Source of the DNA: Streptomyces antarcticus
Lineage (GTDB): Bacteria > Actinomycetota > Actinomycetes > Streptomycetales > Streptomycetaceae
Assembly: GCF_026627255.1 (NCBI RefSeq)
Contig: NZ_JAPNLM010000026.1
Location: 1-64,000 of the forward strand
DNA: 64,000 nucleotides
Reading direction: 5' to 3'
In this document: in pieces, positions 8,024-15,746 of the stretch
Layout: each line of letters begins with the position of its first letter
How positions within the stretch are numbered: the stretch's first letter is position 1
Notes under the pieces: model-generated
Databases searched by the model: none
Told to the model about the DNA's origin: nothing
The model's input: only the letters and a program-made list of their open reading frames with translations
Program-made: the position numbers and the translations under genes

Positions 8024-8401
8024 TCAGGTGCGGAGGAGGCGGGCGATGGCCTTGGTGGCCTCTTCGACCTTGGCGTCGATCTCCGCGCCGCCCTTGACCG
8101 CCGCGTCGGCGACGCAGTGGCGCAGGTGCTCCTCCAGCAGCTGGAGCGCGAAGGACTGCAGGGCCTTCGTGCTCGCGGAGACCTGGGTGAGTATGTCGAT
8201 GCAGTAGACGTCCTCGTCGACGAGGCGCTGGAGGCCGCGGATCTGGCCCTCGATCCGGCGCAGGCGCTTGAGGTGCTCGTCCTTCTGGTGGTGGTAGCCG
8301 TGGACGGCCCCGCCGTCGTGGGGCGTGGCGGCGGGAGCGGCGGTCGCGGATCCGGTGGTGCCGGATTCGGCTCCCGGGCCCGCCGTCTCGATGGTCGTCA
8401 T
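8024..8401 (-). CDS. csoR: CsoR-family copper-sensing transcriptional repressor
   Basis: A 125-residue regulator of the CsoR/RcnR (DUF156) family. The all-helical core begins at KDEHLKRLRRIEGQIRGLQR and contains the copper-ligand set: Cys in DVYCIDIL, then His and Cys in LEEHLRHCV. CsoR binds DNA in the apo form and is released by Cu(I), derepressing copper export. The ATG at 8401 is followed by a Thr/Ala/Gly-rich tail of about 35 residues before the core. A palindrome matching CsoR operators sits 35 bp upstream, so it is probably autoregulated. No copper ATPase or CopZ gene is adjacent; it stands next to the phosphate genes. Confidence 0.9.
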   Translation of the reverse strand: MTTIETAGPGAESGTTGSATAAPAATPHDGGAVHGYHHQKDEHLKRLRRIEGQIRGLQRLVDEDVYCIDILTQVSASTKALQSFALQLLEEHLRHCVADAAVKGGAEIDAKVEEATKAIARLLRT

Positions 8402-8435
8402 GCCTGCCTCCCGTGGTCCTGACCTGAGGGGACAC

Positions 8436-8452
8436 ATACCCCTCATGGGTAT
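8436..8452. promoter_or_regulatory. CsoR-type operator (ATACCC-N5-GGGTAT)
   Basis: A perfect 6-bp inverted repeat with a 5-bp centre lies just upstream of csoR. It resembles the G/C-rich centre flanked by AT seen in known CsoR operators, suggesting autoregulation. Confidence 0.75.
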
Positions 8453-8598
8453 AACGTACCGGGCCTCCGCCGTGGAAACAGGGGTCCGTGGTCCTCACTC
8501 TGCCTGATGGAGGACACTGGGGAACGGCCGGTTAGCCGTGGCCGGGGGATGCGCCTAGCATCAGCCTGACCGAATCCAATGCACCCCGAGGACCTCAC

Positions 8599-9219
8599 GT
8601 GCGATTTCGTCTGACCCCCAGGGAGACGAGCTTCTACGACATGTTCGCCGCATCCGCGGACAACATCGTCACGGGCTCGAAGCTCCTGATGGAACTGCTC
8701 GGAGCGGACTCATCCGCCCGGGTCGAGATCGCGGAGCGGATGCGGGCTGCGGAGCACGCGGGGGACGATGCCACCCACGCGATCTTCCACCAGCTGAACT
8801 CCTCCTTCATCACGCCGTTCGACCGCGAGGACATCTACAACCTCGCCTCGTGCCTCGACGACATCATGGACTTCATGGAGGAGGCGGTCGACCTGGTCGT
8901 CCTCTACAACGTGGAGGAACTGCCCAAGGGCGTCGAGCAGCAGATCGAGGTACTGGCGCGCGCGGCGGAGCTCACCGCCGAGGCCATGCCGCACCTGCGG
9001 ACGATGGACAACCTGACCGAGTACTGGATCGAGGTCAACCGCCTCGAGAACCAGGCCGACCAGATCCACCGCAAGCTGCTCGCCCAGCTCTTCAACGGCA
9101 AGTACGACGCCATGGAGGTGCTGAAGCTCAAGCAGATCGTCGACGTGCTCGAAGAGGCCGCCGACGCGTTCGAGCACGTTGCGAACACGGTGGAGACCAT
9201 CGCGGTCAAGGAGTCCTGA
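8599..9219 (+). CDS. DUF47 family (PhoU-like) protein, partner of Pit
   Basis: A 206-residue, fully helical cytoplasmic protein of the DUF47 family, distantly related to PhoU. It has the usual MRFRLTPRETSFYDMFAASADN start and the two acidic helical repeats with E..D metal-site patterns (FDREDIYNLASCLDDIMDFMEEAVD and later helices). DUF47 genes commonly precede Pit transporters and are thought to modulate them. The start is GTG at 8599. The stop lies 5 bp before the pit GTG start, so the two are an operon. Confidence 0.92.
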   Translation: MRFRLTPRETSFYDMFAASADNIVTGSKLLMELLGADSSARVEIAERMRAAEHAGDDATHAIFHQLNSSFITPFDREDIYNLASCLDDIMDFMEEAVDLVVLYNVEELPKGVEQQIEVLARAAELTAEAMPHLRTMDNLTEYWIEVNRLENQADQIHRKLLAQLFNGKYDAMEVLKLKQIVDVLEEAADAFEHVANTVETIAVKES

Positions 9220-9224
9220 ACCTC

Positions 9225-10226
9225 GTGGACACCTTCGCCCTGATCGTGACCATCGGTGTCGCGCTCGGTTTCACGTACACCAACGGTTTCCACGACTCCG
9301 CGAACGCGATCGCCACGTCGGTTTCGACCCGGGCGCTGACGCCGCGGGCCGCGCTCGCGATGGCCGCCGTGATGAACCTCGCCGGCGCCTTCATGGGCAG
9401 CGGGGTCGCCAAGACGGTCAGCGAAGGCCTGATCGAGACGCCCCAGGGGAACCGGGGCATGTGGATCCTGTTCGCGGCCCTGGTCGGCGCGATCGTGTGG
9501 AACCTGATCACCTGGTACTTCGGCCTTCCCTCGTCCTCCTCGCACGCGCTGTTCGGCGGCATGGTCGGTGCGGCCCTCGCGGGCGGCACGGAGGTCATCT
9601 GGTCCGGTGTGGTCGACAAGGTCGTCATCCCGATGTTCGTCTCACCGGTGGTCGGCCTGGTCGTCGGCTACCTGGTGATGGTGGCCATCCTGTGGATGTT
9701 CCGCCGCTCCAACCCGCACAAGGCCAAGCGCGGCTTCCGTATCGCGCAGACCGTCTCCGCGGCCGGCATGGCGCTGGGCCACGGTCTCCAGGACGCGCAG
9801 AAGACCATGGGCATCGTGATGATGGCCCTGGTCATCGCCGACGTGCAGGGAGCCGGCGACGAGATCCCGATCTGGGTCAAGATCGCGTGCGCCGTGATGC
9901 TGTCGCTGGGTACGTACGCCGGCGGCTGGCGCATCATGCGCACCCTCGGCCGCAAGATCATCGAGCTGGACCCGCCGCAGGGCTTCGCGGCGGAGACCAC
10001 CGGCGCCTCGATCATGTTCGGCTCGGCGTTCCTCTTCCACGCGCCGATCTCCACGACCCACGTGATCACCTCGGCGATCATGGGTGTCGGCGCGACCAAG
10101 CGGATCAACGCGGTCCGCTGGGGCGTCGCGAAGAACATCATCCTGGGCTGGTTCATCACCATGCCGGCGGCCGCCCTGGTCGCCGCGGTCAGCTTCTGGA
10201 TCGTGAACCTGGCCTTCGTCTCCTAG
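9225..10226 (+). CDS. pit: PiT-family low-affinity inorganic phosphate transporter
   Basis: A 333-residue transporter with about ten membrane spans. Both PiT signature repeats are present: FTYTNGFHDSANAIATS near the N-terminus and MALGHGLQDAQKTMG in the second half, plus GLPSSSSHAL and PISTTHVITSA in the re-entrant loops. It takes up phosphate (as a metal-phosphate complex in characterised members) using the proton gradient. The GTG start at 9225 follows the DUF47 stop by 5 bp. A strong hairpin follows the gene. I see no PHO box upstream of the operon. Confidence 0.95.
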   Translation: MDTFALIVTIGVALGFTYTNGFHDSANAIATSVSTRALTPRAALAMAAVMNLAGAFMGSGVAKTVSEGLIETPQGNRGMWILFAALVGAIVWNLITWYFGLPSSSSHALFGGMVGAALAGGTEVIWSGVVDKVVIPMFVSPVVGLVVGYLVMVAILWMFRRSNPHKAKRGFRIAQTVSAAGMALGHGLQDAQKTMGIVMMALVIADVQGAGDEIPIWVKIACAVMLSLGTYAGGWRIMRTLGRKIIELDPPQGFAAETTGASIMFGSAFLFHAPISTTHVITSAIMGVGATKRINAVRWGVAKNIILGWFITMPAAALVAAVSFWIVNLAFVS

Positions 10227-10249
10227 GACGTCTAGGACGTCTAGGACGT
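10223..10249 (+). repeat. 9-bp tandem repeat (CTAGGACGT x3)
   Basis: Three exact copies begin across the pit stop codon, which lies in the first copy. Confidence 0.85.
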
Positions 10250-10289
10250 CCGCAAGGACGCCCGGCCGGAGCGCCCGATCCACGAAAGT

Positions 10290-10323
10290 GGGCCGGCTCC
10301 CCCCACCCAGGGGGAGCCGGCCC
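10290..10323. terminator. Strong hairpin between pit and pstB (convergent)
   Basis: The arms GGGCCGGCTCCCCC and GGGGGAGCCGGCCC are followed on the plus strand by TTTT. The hairpin lies between converging genes and can act in both directions. Confidence 0.85.
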
Positions 10324-10387
10324 TTTTCCTTTCGCCTTGCGGTGGCACCGCCATGCAGCACCGCAAGACGTTCACGCCCAACCCGGT

Positions 10388-11164
10388 CTAGCCGAAGCGG
10401 CCCGAGATGTAGTCCTCGGTCGCCTGCACGGACGGGTTGGAGAAGATGCGGTCGGTGTCGTCGAGCTCGATGAGCTTCCCGGGCTGGCCGACCGCCGAGA
10501 GGTTGAAGAAGGCGGTGCGGTCCGAGACGCGGGCCGCCTGCTGCATGTTGTGCGTCACGATGACGATCGTGAAGCGCTCCTTGAGCTCGCCGATCAGGTC
10601 CTCGATGGCGAGGGTGGATATCGGGTCGAGGGCCGAGCAGGGCTCGTCCATCAGCAGGACCTGGGGCTCGACCGCGATGGCACGGGCGATGCACAGGCGC
10701 TGCTGCTGACCGCCGGAGAGGCCGGAGCCCGGCTTGTTCAGGCGGTCCTTGACCTCGTTCCAGAGGTTGGCGCCCTTGAGGGACTTCTCGACGATGTCGG
10801 CCAGCTCGGCCTTCTTGAAGCTGCCGTTCAGGCGCAGGCCCGCCGCCACGTTGTCGAAGATCGACATGGTGGGGAAGGGGTTCGGGCGCTGGAAGACCAT
10901 GCCGACCGTGCGGCGGACGGCGACCGGGTCGACGCCGGCACCGTACAGGTTCTCGTCGTCCAGGAGGACCTTGCCCTCCACGCGGCCGCCGGGGGTGACC
11001 TCGTGCATGCGGTTGAGGGTGCGCAGGAAGGTGGACTTGCCGCAGCCGGAGGGGCCGATGAAGGCGGTCACGGAGCGGGGTTCCACGGTCATCGAGATGT
11101 CGTCGATGGCCTTGTGGGTGCCGTAGAAGGCGGACAGTCCGCTGACGTCGATTCGCTTGGCCAT
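10388..11164 (-). CDS. pstB: Phosphate ABC transporter ATP-binding protein
   Basis: A 258-residue ATPase of the high-affinity phosphate importer. It has Walker A GPSGCGKST (37-45), Q-loop FQRPNPFP, signature LSGGQQQR, Walker B VLLMDEP and the switch His in VTHNM. Two copies couple ATP hydrolysis to transport through PstA and PstC at the inner face of the membrane. It is the last gene of pstS-pstC-pstA-pstB, 30 bp after pstA. Confidence 0.97.
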   Translation of the reverse strand: MAKRIDVSGLSAFYGTHKAIDDISMTVEPRSVTAFIGPSGCGKSTFLRTLNRMHEVTPGGRVEGKVLLDDENLYGAGVDPVAVRRTVGMVFQRPNPFPTMSIFDNVAAGLRLNGSFKKAELADIVEKSLKGANLWNEVKDRLNKPGSGLSGGQQQRLCIARAIAVEPQVLLMDEPCSALDPISTLAIEDLIGELKERFTIVIVTHNMQQAARVSDRTAFFNLSAVGQPGKLIELDDTDRIFSNPSVQATEDYISGRFG

Positions 11165-11194
11165 GAGGGGTCACTTCGCTTTCGGAGAGTCGCG

Positions 11195-12277
11195 TCAGCG
11201 ACCGGTCTTCGGGGCCTTCCAGCGGGCGATGCCGCGAGCCACCAGATTGAGGATCATGACGAAGGCGATCAGGACGAGCGCCGCGGCCCATGCCCGGTCG
11301 TAGGAGGCTTCACTGCCGACCTTGTACTGCTCCCAGATGTACAGCGGGAGCGAGGACTGGGCGCCTTCGAAGGGGTTGCCGTTGATGAGCTGCGTGCCGA
11401 AGACCAGCAGCATGATCGGCGCGGTCTCGCCGGCGATGCGGGCGACGGCCAGCATCACACCGGTGGCGATGCCGCCGATGGCCGTGGGGAGCACGACCTT
11501 GAGGATCATGCGCCACTTCGGTACGCCGAGGGCGAGGGCGGCCTCGCGCAGCTCGTTCGGGACGAGCTTGAGCATCTCCTCGGTGGAGCGCACCACGACC
11601 GGCATCATCAGGATCGACAGGGCCATCGCGCCGGCGAAGCCGGAGGGGCCGAAGCCGAGCATCAGGTTCCAGGTCGTCAGGATGAACAGGCCCGCGACGA
11701 TCGAGGGGATGCCCGTCATGACGTCGACGAAGAAGGTGACGGCCTTGGCGAGTCCTCCCCGGCCGTACTCGACCAGGTAGACGGCGGTCAGCAGGCCGAT
11801 CGGCGCGGCGATCAGCGTCGCGAGGGCGACCTGTTCCAGGGTGCCGAGGAGGGCGTGGTAGACGCCGCCGCCCTCTTCGAAGCTGGTCACGCCGTTCATG
11901 GAGTGGCCGAGGAAGTCTCCGTCGAGCACCTTGACGCCGCGGCTGATGGTGGTCCACATCAGGGAGAGCAGCGGGATGACGGCGAGGACGAAGCAGACCC
12001 ACACGAGGGAGGTCGCGACGCGGTCCTTGGCCTGGCGGCGGTTCTCGACGACCGCGCTGGCGGTGTACGTGATCGCGACGAACAGCAGGGCGGCGAGCAG
12101 GCCCCACTGGATCTTGCTGTGGAGGCCGAAGACGAGGCCGGCGCCGCAGCCGAGGGCGACCGAGACGACGGCGATGCCGGTCGGGGCCCAGCGCGGCAGG
12201 CCGCCCCGGGTGAGGCTGGCGGGGGCGGGGGACTTCGGGGCCCGGACGGGCCGCTGGTCCTGCAGTGCGTGGCTCAT
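11195..12277 (-). CDS. pstA: Phosphate ABC transporter permease PstA
   Basis: A 360-residue permease with a hydrophilic N-terminal extension of about 30 residues and six or more membrane spans. The BPD-type EAA loop is recognisable as ELREAALALGVPKWRMILKVVLP. It forms the translocation channel with PstC. Its ATG overlaps the pstC stop by one base (TGATG), implying coupled translation. It is longer than E. coli PstA because of extra N-terminal spans (two hydrophobic stretches at about 35-75). Confidence 0.96.
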   Translation of the reverse strand: MSHALQDQRPVRAPKSPAPASLTRGGLPRWAPTGIAVVSVALGCGAGLVFGLHSKIQWGLLAALLFVAITYTASAVVENRRQAKDRVATSLVWVCFVLAVIPLLSLMWTTISRGVKVLDGDFLGHSMNGVTSFEEGGGVYHALLGTLEQVALATLIAAPIGLLTAVYLVEYGRGGLAKAVTFFVDVMTGIPSIVAGLFILTTWNLMLGFGPSGFAGAMALSILMMPVVVRSTEEMLKLVPNELREAALALGVPKWRMILKVVLPTAIGGIATGVMLAVARIAGETAPIMLLVFGTQLINGNPFEGAQSSLPLYIWEQYKVGSEASYDRAWAAALVLIAFVMILNLVARGIARWKAPKTGR

Positions 12278-13266
12278 CAGGCGTTCGCCCCCGAGAATTC
12301 CTTGCGACGGGCGATGATCAGGCGCGCCGCGCCGTTGACCAGCAGGGTGAGCAGGAAGAGGACCAGGCCGGAGGCGATCAGCGCGTCGCGGCCGAACTCG
12401 TTGGCCTCGTCGAACTTCGCGGCGATGTTCTGCGCGAAGGTGCCGCCGCCCGGGTTCAGGACGTGGAACGAGATCAGGAAGCTCGGGGAGAGGACGGTCG
12501 CCACGGCCATGGTCTCGCCGAGCGCGCGGCCGAGGCCGAGCATCGAGGCGGAGATGACGCCGGAGCGGCCGAAGGGCAGCACCGACATCCGGATGACCTC
12601 CCAGCGGGTCGCGCCGAGGGCCAGGGCGGCTTCCTCGTTCATGCGCGGGACCTGGAGGAAGACCTCGCGGCTGACGCTGGTCACGATCGGCAGGATCATG
12701 ATCGCGAGCAGGATGCCGACGGTGAAGAGCGAGCGGGCCACGCCGATCTGGGTCTTCTCGAAGACGTACGTCCAGCCCAGGTACTGGTCGAGCCAGAGGT
12801 TCAGGCCCGCGAGCTGCGGGACGAGGAAGAGGGCGCCCCAGATGCCGTAGACGATCGACGGCACGGCGGCCAGCAGGTCGACGACGTAGGCGAGGGGGGC
12901 GGCCAGCTTGCGCGGCGCGTAGTGCGAGATGAACAGGGCGATGCCGACGGCGATCGGAACCGCGATGACCATCGCGATGATCGAGCTGACGACGGTGCCG
13001 AAGAGCAGGACGGCGATGCCGAAGACGGGCGGGTTGGCCGACGCGTTCCAGTCGAAGGTGGTGAGGAAGTTGCCCTCGTTCTTCGACAGGGCGATGACCG
13101 CGCGGTAGGTGAGGAAGGCGGCGATCGACGCCATGAGCACCAGGAGCAGGATGCCGGAGCCCTTGGAGAGGCCGGCGAAGATCTTGTCACCGGCGCGGCC
13201 GGTGGACCTCTCGCTCCTGGAGACAGGCGGAGCCGTGTCTGTCTGGGTGGGTGTGGTGGAAGCCAT
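12277..13266 (-). CDS. pstC: Phosphate ABC transporter permease PstC
   Basis: A 329-residue permease with six predicted spans. The EAA loop is visible as MNEEAALALGATRWEVIRMSVLP. The N-terminal 25 residues are Thr/Ser/Arg-rich and cytoplasmic. It pairs with PstA to move phosphate delivered by PstS. A stem-loop in the gap upstream separates it from pstS, as expected if pstS mRNA is kept more abundant than the transporter mRNA. Confidence 0.96.
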   Translation of the reverse strand: MASTTPTQTDTAPPVSRSERSTGRAGDKIFAGLSKGSGILLLVLMASIAAFLTYRAVIALSKNEGNFLTTFDWNASANPPVFGIAVLLFGTVVSSIIAMVIAVPIAVGIALFISHYAPRKLAAPLAYVVDLLAAVPSIVYGIWGALFLVPQLAGLNLWLDQYLGWTYVFEKTQIGVARSLFTVGILLAIMILPIVTSVSREVFLQVPRMNEEAALALGATRWEVIRMSVLPFGRSGVISASMLGLGRALGETMAVATVLSPSFLISFHVLNPGGGTFAQNIAAKFDEANEFGRDALIASGLVLFLLTLLVNGAARLIIARRKEFSGANA

Positions 13267-13345
13267 GGTCTTTCCGGTCTGTGGGAGGGCTGGGCCCCCT
13301 GGCGGCGGTGCACCGGATTCCCCCGGGTGGAGGGGAAGGTCCCGG

Positions 13346-13384
13346 GGCCGGTCCGCTGTCCCGGACGGGGGAAGCGGACCGGCC
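13346..13384 (-). terminator. Stem-loop between pstS and pstC (attenuator or 3'-stabiliser)
   Basis: The 12-bp arms GGCCGGTCCGCT and AGCGGACCGGCC enclose a 15-nt loop. It sits just after the pstS stop in the 130-bp gap and lacks a U-tract, so partial termination or mRNA protection is more likely than full termination. Confidence 0.65.
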
Positions 13385-13396
13385 TCGGGGTCTTGA

Positions 13397-14536
13397 TCAG
13401 GCGAGCGAGGCGATGATTTCGCGGACCTTGGCGTTGATCTCGGCGGGGATCGGCGCGTAGCCGTTCTCGGTGAGGACCTTCTGGCCCGCGTCCGAGGCGG
13501 TGTAGTTCAGGAAGGACTTCACCGTGGACAGGGTCTCGGGCTTGTTGCCCTTGTCGCAGACGACCTCGTACGTGACCAGGACGATCGGGTACGCGCCCTC
13601 GGCCTTGGTGGCGTAGTCGAGCTTGAGCGCCAGGTCGGAACCCGTGCCGGAGATCTTGGCGGCGGCGATGGCCTTGGAGGCGTTCTCGCCGGTGGCCTTG
13701 ACCGGGGCGGAGGCGCCGGTGTTCACGTCGACCGTCTTGATGCTCTGCGAGCTGGCGTAGGAGAGCTCGAAGTAGCCGATCGCGCCGTCGACGGACTTGA
13801 CCTGCGAGGCGACACCGGAGGAGTTGGACGCGGCCTGGCCACCGGGGGCCGGCCACTTCTTCGAGGCCTCGTAGGTCCAGGCGTCGGGGGCGGCGGCCTT
13901 GAGGTACTTGCCGAGGTTCTCGGTGGTGCCGGAGTCCTCGGAGCGGTGGAAGGCCTGGATGGCGGTGGCGGGAAGCGTGACGCCGGGGTTCAGCTTCTTG
14001 ATCGCCTCGTCGTCCCACTTCTTGATCTTGTCGTTGAAGATGTTGGCGAGCGTCGGGGCGTCGAGGGTCAGCTTGTCGACGCCGGCGACGTTGAAGCCGA
14101 TCGCGATCGGGCCGCCGACCATCGGCAGGTCGATGCCCTGGCCGCCGGTGCAGATCTTCTTGGACTCCTCGACCTGCTCCGGCTTCAGCGCCGAGTCGGA
14201 GCCGGCGAAACCGACGGTGCCCTGGTTGAAGGCGACGATGCCCTCACCGGAGGAGGAGGACTTGTAGTTCACCTCGACGCCGGAGCAGGCGGCCATGTAG
14301 TTCTTCACCCACAGGTCGACCGCGTTCTTCTGCGCGGACGAGCCCGAGGCCAGGAGCTTGCCCTTGGCGCCGTCACACTTGATGTCACCCGCGGCGGCGG
14401 CCGACGGCTTGGCGCTGGCGGAGCCGCTGTCCTTGGTGTTGTCGTCCGAGCCGCACGCCGTGAGGACCAGGGCGCCGGACACGACGAGCGCGCCGAGGGC
14501 GGAGGCACGAAGCCGGTTCTTGCGCTGAAGCTTCAC
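13397..14536 (-). CDS. pstS: Phosphate-binding lipoprotein PstS
   Basis: A 379-residue extracytoplasmic phosphate receptor. The signal peptide ends in the lipobox LTAC (Cys28). The mature protein is a class II periplasmic-binding fold with phosphate-binding segments such as LLASGSSAQ, SGEGI, GSDSAL and the FHRSEDSGTT loop, which contacts phosphate in the family. It hands phosphate to PstC/PstA. A PHO box lies about 140-180 bp upstream. Confidence 0.97.
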   Translation of the reverse strand: MKLQRKNRLRASALGALVVSGALVLTACGSDDNTKDSGSASAKPSAAAAGDIKCDGAKGKLLASGSSAQKNAVDLWVKNYMAACSGVEVNYKSSSSGEGIVAFNQGTVGFAGSDSALKPEQVEESKKICTGGQGIDLPMVGGPIAIGFNVAGVDKLTLDAPTLANIFNDKIKKWDDEAIKKLNPGVTLPATAIQAFHRSEDSGTTENLGKYLKAAAPDAWTYEASKKWPAPGGQAASNSSGVASQVKSVDGAIGYFELSYASSQSIKTVDVNTGASAPVKATGENASKAIAAAKISGTGSDLALKLDYATKAEGAYPIVLVTYEVVCDKGNKPETLSTVKSFLNYTASDAGQKVLTENGYAPIPAEINAKVREIIASLA

Positions 14537-14662
14537 TTTCGGGTGTTCCTTCCAGAAGCCGCCGACCGCTTTCTGCGTCGGGGCGGCGTGCGAAGAGGAC
14601 TGCTACGTCGGTGTGCCCGGCCGGACCGCCTGACCTGCGGGCGCTCTCACCGTGCACCACCG

Positions 14663-14668
14663 AATTTA
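14663..14668 (-). promoter_or_regulatory. Candidate pstS -10 box (TAAATT)
   Basis: TAAATT on the minus strand lies 6 bp downstream of the PHO repeats, which take the place of a -35 element, as is usual for PhoP-activated promoters. Confidence 0.55.
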
Positions 14669-14673
14669 GGCCG

Positions 14674-14717
14674 GAGAGGTGAAGCGGTCGACCGGTGCGA
14701 GTGAACGGACGGTGAAC
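14674..14717 (-). promoter_or_regulatory. PHO box (PhoP-binding 11-bp direct repeats) for pstS
   Basis: Reading on the minus strand, GTTCACCGTCC is followed directly by GTTCACTCGCA, then by a degenerate 11-mer and then by CTTCACCTCTC. Four units in 11-bp register match the Streptomyces PHO box and would place PhoP just upstream of the -10 box. Confidence 0.85.
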
Positions 14718-14783
14718 CGTGGCGGACGACCCGGTGCGTTCCGGCCGGGCCGCACTCCGGCGTAAGCATCCGTTATCCGTCCG

Positions 14784-15746
14784 TTACCTCGGCGGTGTGA
14801 TCGCAGGCTCCGGCAGCCAGACGTGCCGGAAGGCGGTGCGGGCCGCCTCGGCCGCGTGGCGCTGGTCCGCGTGCAGCACCCCCAGGGCGTACGCCGTGGC
14901 CGGGGCTATGCGCGGGGTACGGGCCGCCGTGGCCGAGGCGGCGGCGGCCTCGGCGGCGTCGCGGTGGCGGTCCAGGGCCTCGCCCGCGGCCGCCGCCCGG
15001 GCCACGTCCTCGCCCAGCGCCTCGCGGGCGTACCGGTGGACCCGGAGCAGGCGGCGCACCTCGTGCCACAGCCCGTCGTGGTCCGCGTCGTACGGGTGCC
15101 CGCCGTCGACCGGGGGCAGCGCCGCGACCGCCGCCGACAGGCGGGTTTCGGCCACCGCCGCGAGCGGGAGCAGGACCTCGTCCACCCGCCCCCGGGCCGC
15201 GACGGGGTTCAGCGGGACCTCCGAGGCCAGCACCGCCACCGCGTCCGCCACGGCGTGGAAGCGGGCGGAGCCGAGCGCCTGGAGGGTCGCCGAGTGGGCG
15301 CGCGTACGGGCGAGCGTCAGCTGGCGCTCCAGGAGCGCGCCGGCGCGGGCGGAACCGACCGTGAGCGCTCCGGCCGAGGCGCCGCGCGGGGCCGGGACCT
15401 CCGGGGAGCCCGACAGCCGGTGCAGGGCGTCCATCAGCCGGGCCAGCCGGGCGGCGTACGCGTGCTCGTGCGCCAGGGTCGAGGACAGCCACACCAGCTC
15501 GGTGCGCAGCCCGTCCGCCCAGGCGGACTCGGTCACCACCCGGAAGGTGGCCAGGGAGCCGCTGATGCGGCGCGCGGCCCCCCGGAGGCCGCGCGCCGCC
15601 TCGAAGCGGCCGGTGGAGTCGGCGCCGCTCGCCGGGCTCTCGTCGTGCAGGCGCAGTCCGCGCAGGAAGGCGGTGGCCTGGGAGCGCAGGAACGCGGCGA
15701 GCACGTCACCCGCGCCCGCCATCGGGTCATGGTTTGGCTGAGCCAC
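14784..15746 (-). CDS. CHAD domain protein (polyphosphate-associated)
   Basis: A 320-residue, mostly helical protein with the histidine- and arginine-rich repeats of CHAD domains (for example FLRGLRLHDESP, ARRISGSLATFRVV, HEHAYAARLARLMDALHRL, then HPYDADHDGLWHEVRRLLRVHRYAREALG). CHAD proteins bind inorganic polyphosphate. The GTG at 15746 was chosen because CGGAGG lies 7 nt upstream; it overlaps the 3' end of ppk by 20 bp. A TTG at 15767 is also possible. The overlap with polyphosphate kinase strongly supports a role in polyphosphate metabolism. Confidence 0.88.
   Translation of the reverse strand: MAQPNHDPMAGAGDVLAAFLRSQATAFLRGLRLHDESPASGADSTGRFEAARGLRGAARRISGSLATFRVVTESAWADGLRTELVWLSSTLAHEHAYAARLARLMDALHRLSGSPEVPAPRGASAGALTVGSARAGALLERQLTLARTRAHSATLQALGSARFHAVADAVAVLASEVPLNPVAARGRVDEVLLPLAAVAETRLSAAVAALPPVDGGHPYDADHDGLWHEVRRLLRVHRYAREALGEDVARAAAAGEALDRHRDAAEAAAASATAARTPRIAPATAYALGVLHADQRHAAEAARTAFRHVWLPEPAITPPR

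Noticed and set aside
9179..12850. 1223-residue plus-strand open frame
   Set aside because: It covers pit in another frame and then pstB and pstA in antisense. The real genes have complete family motifs; this frame has none.
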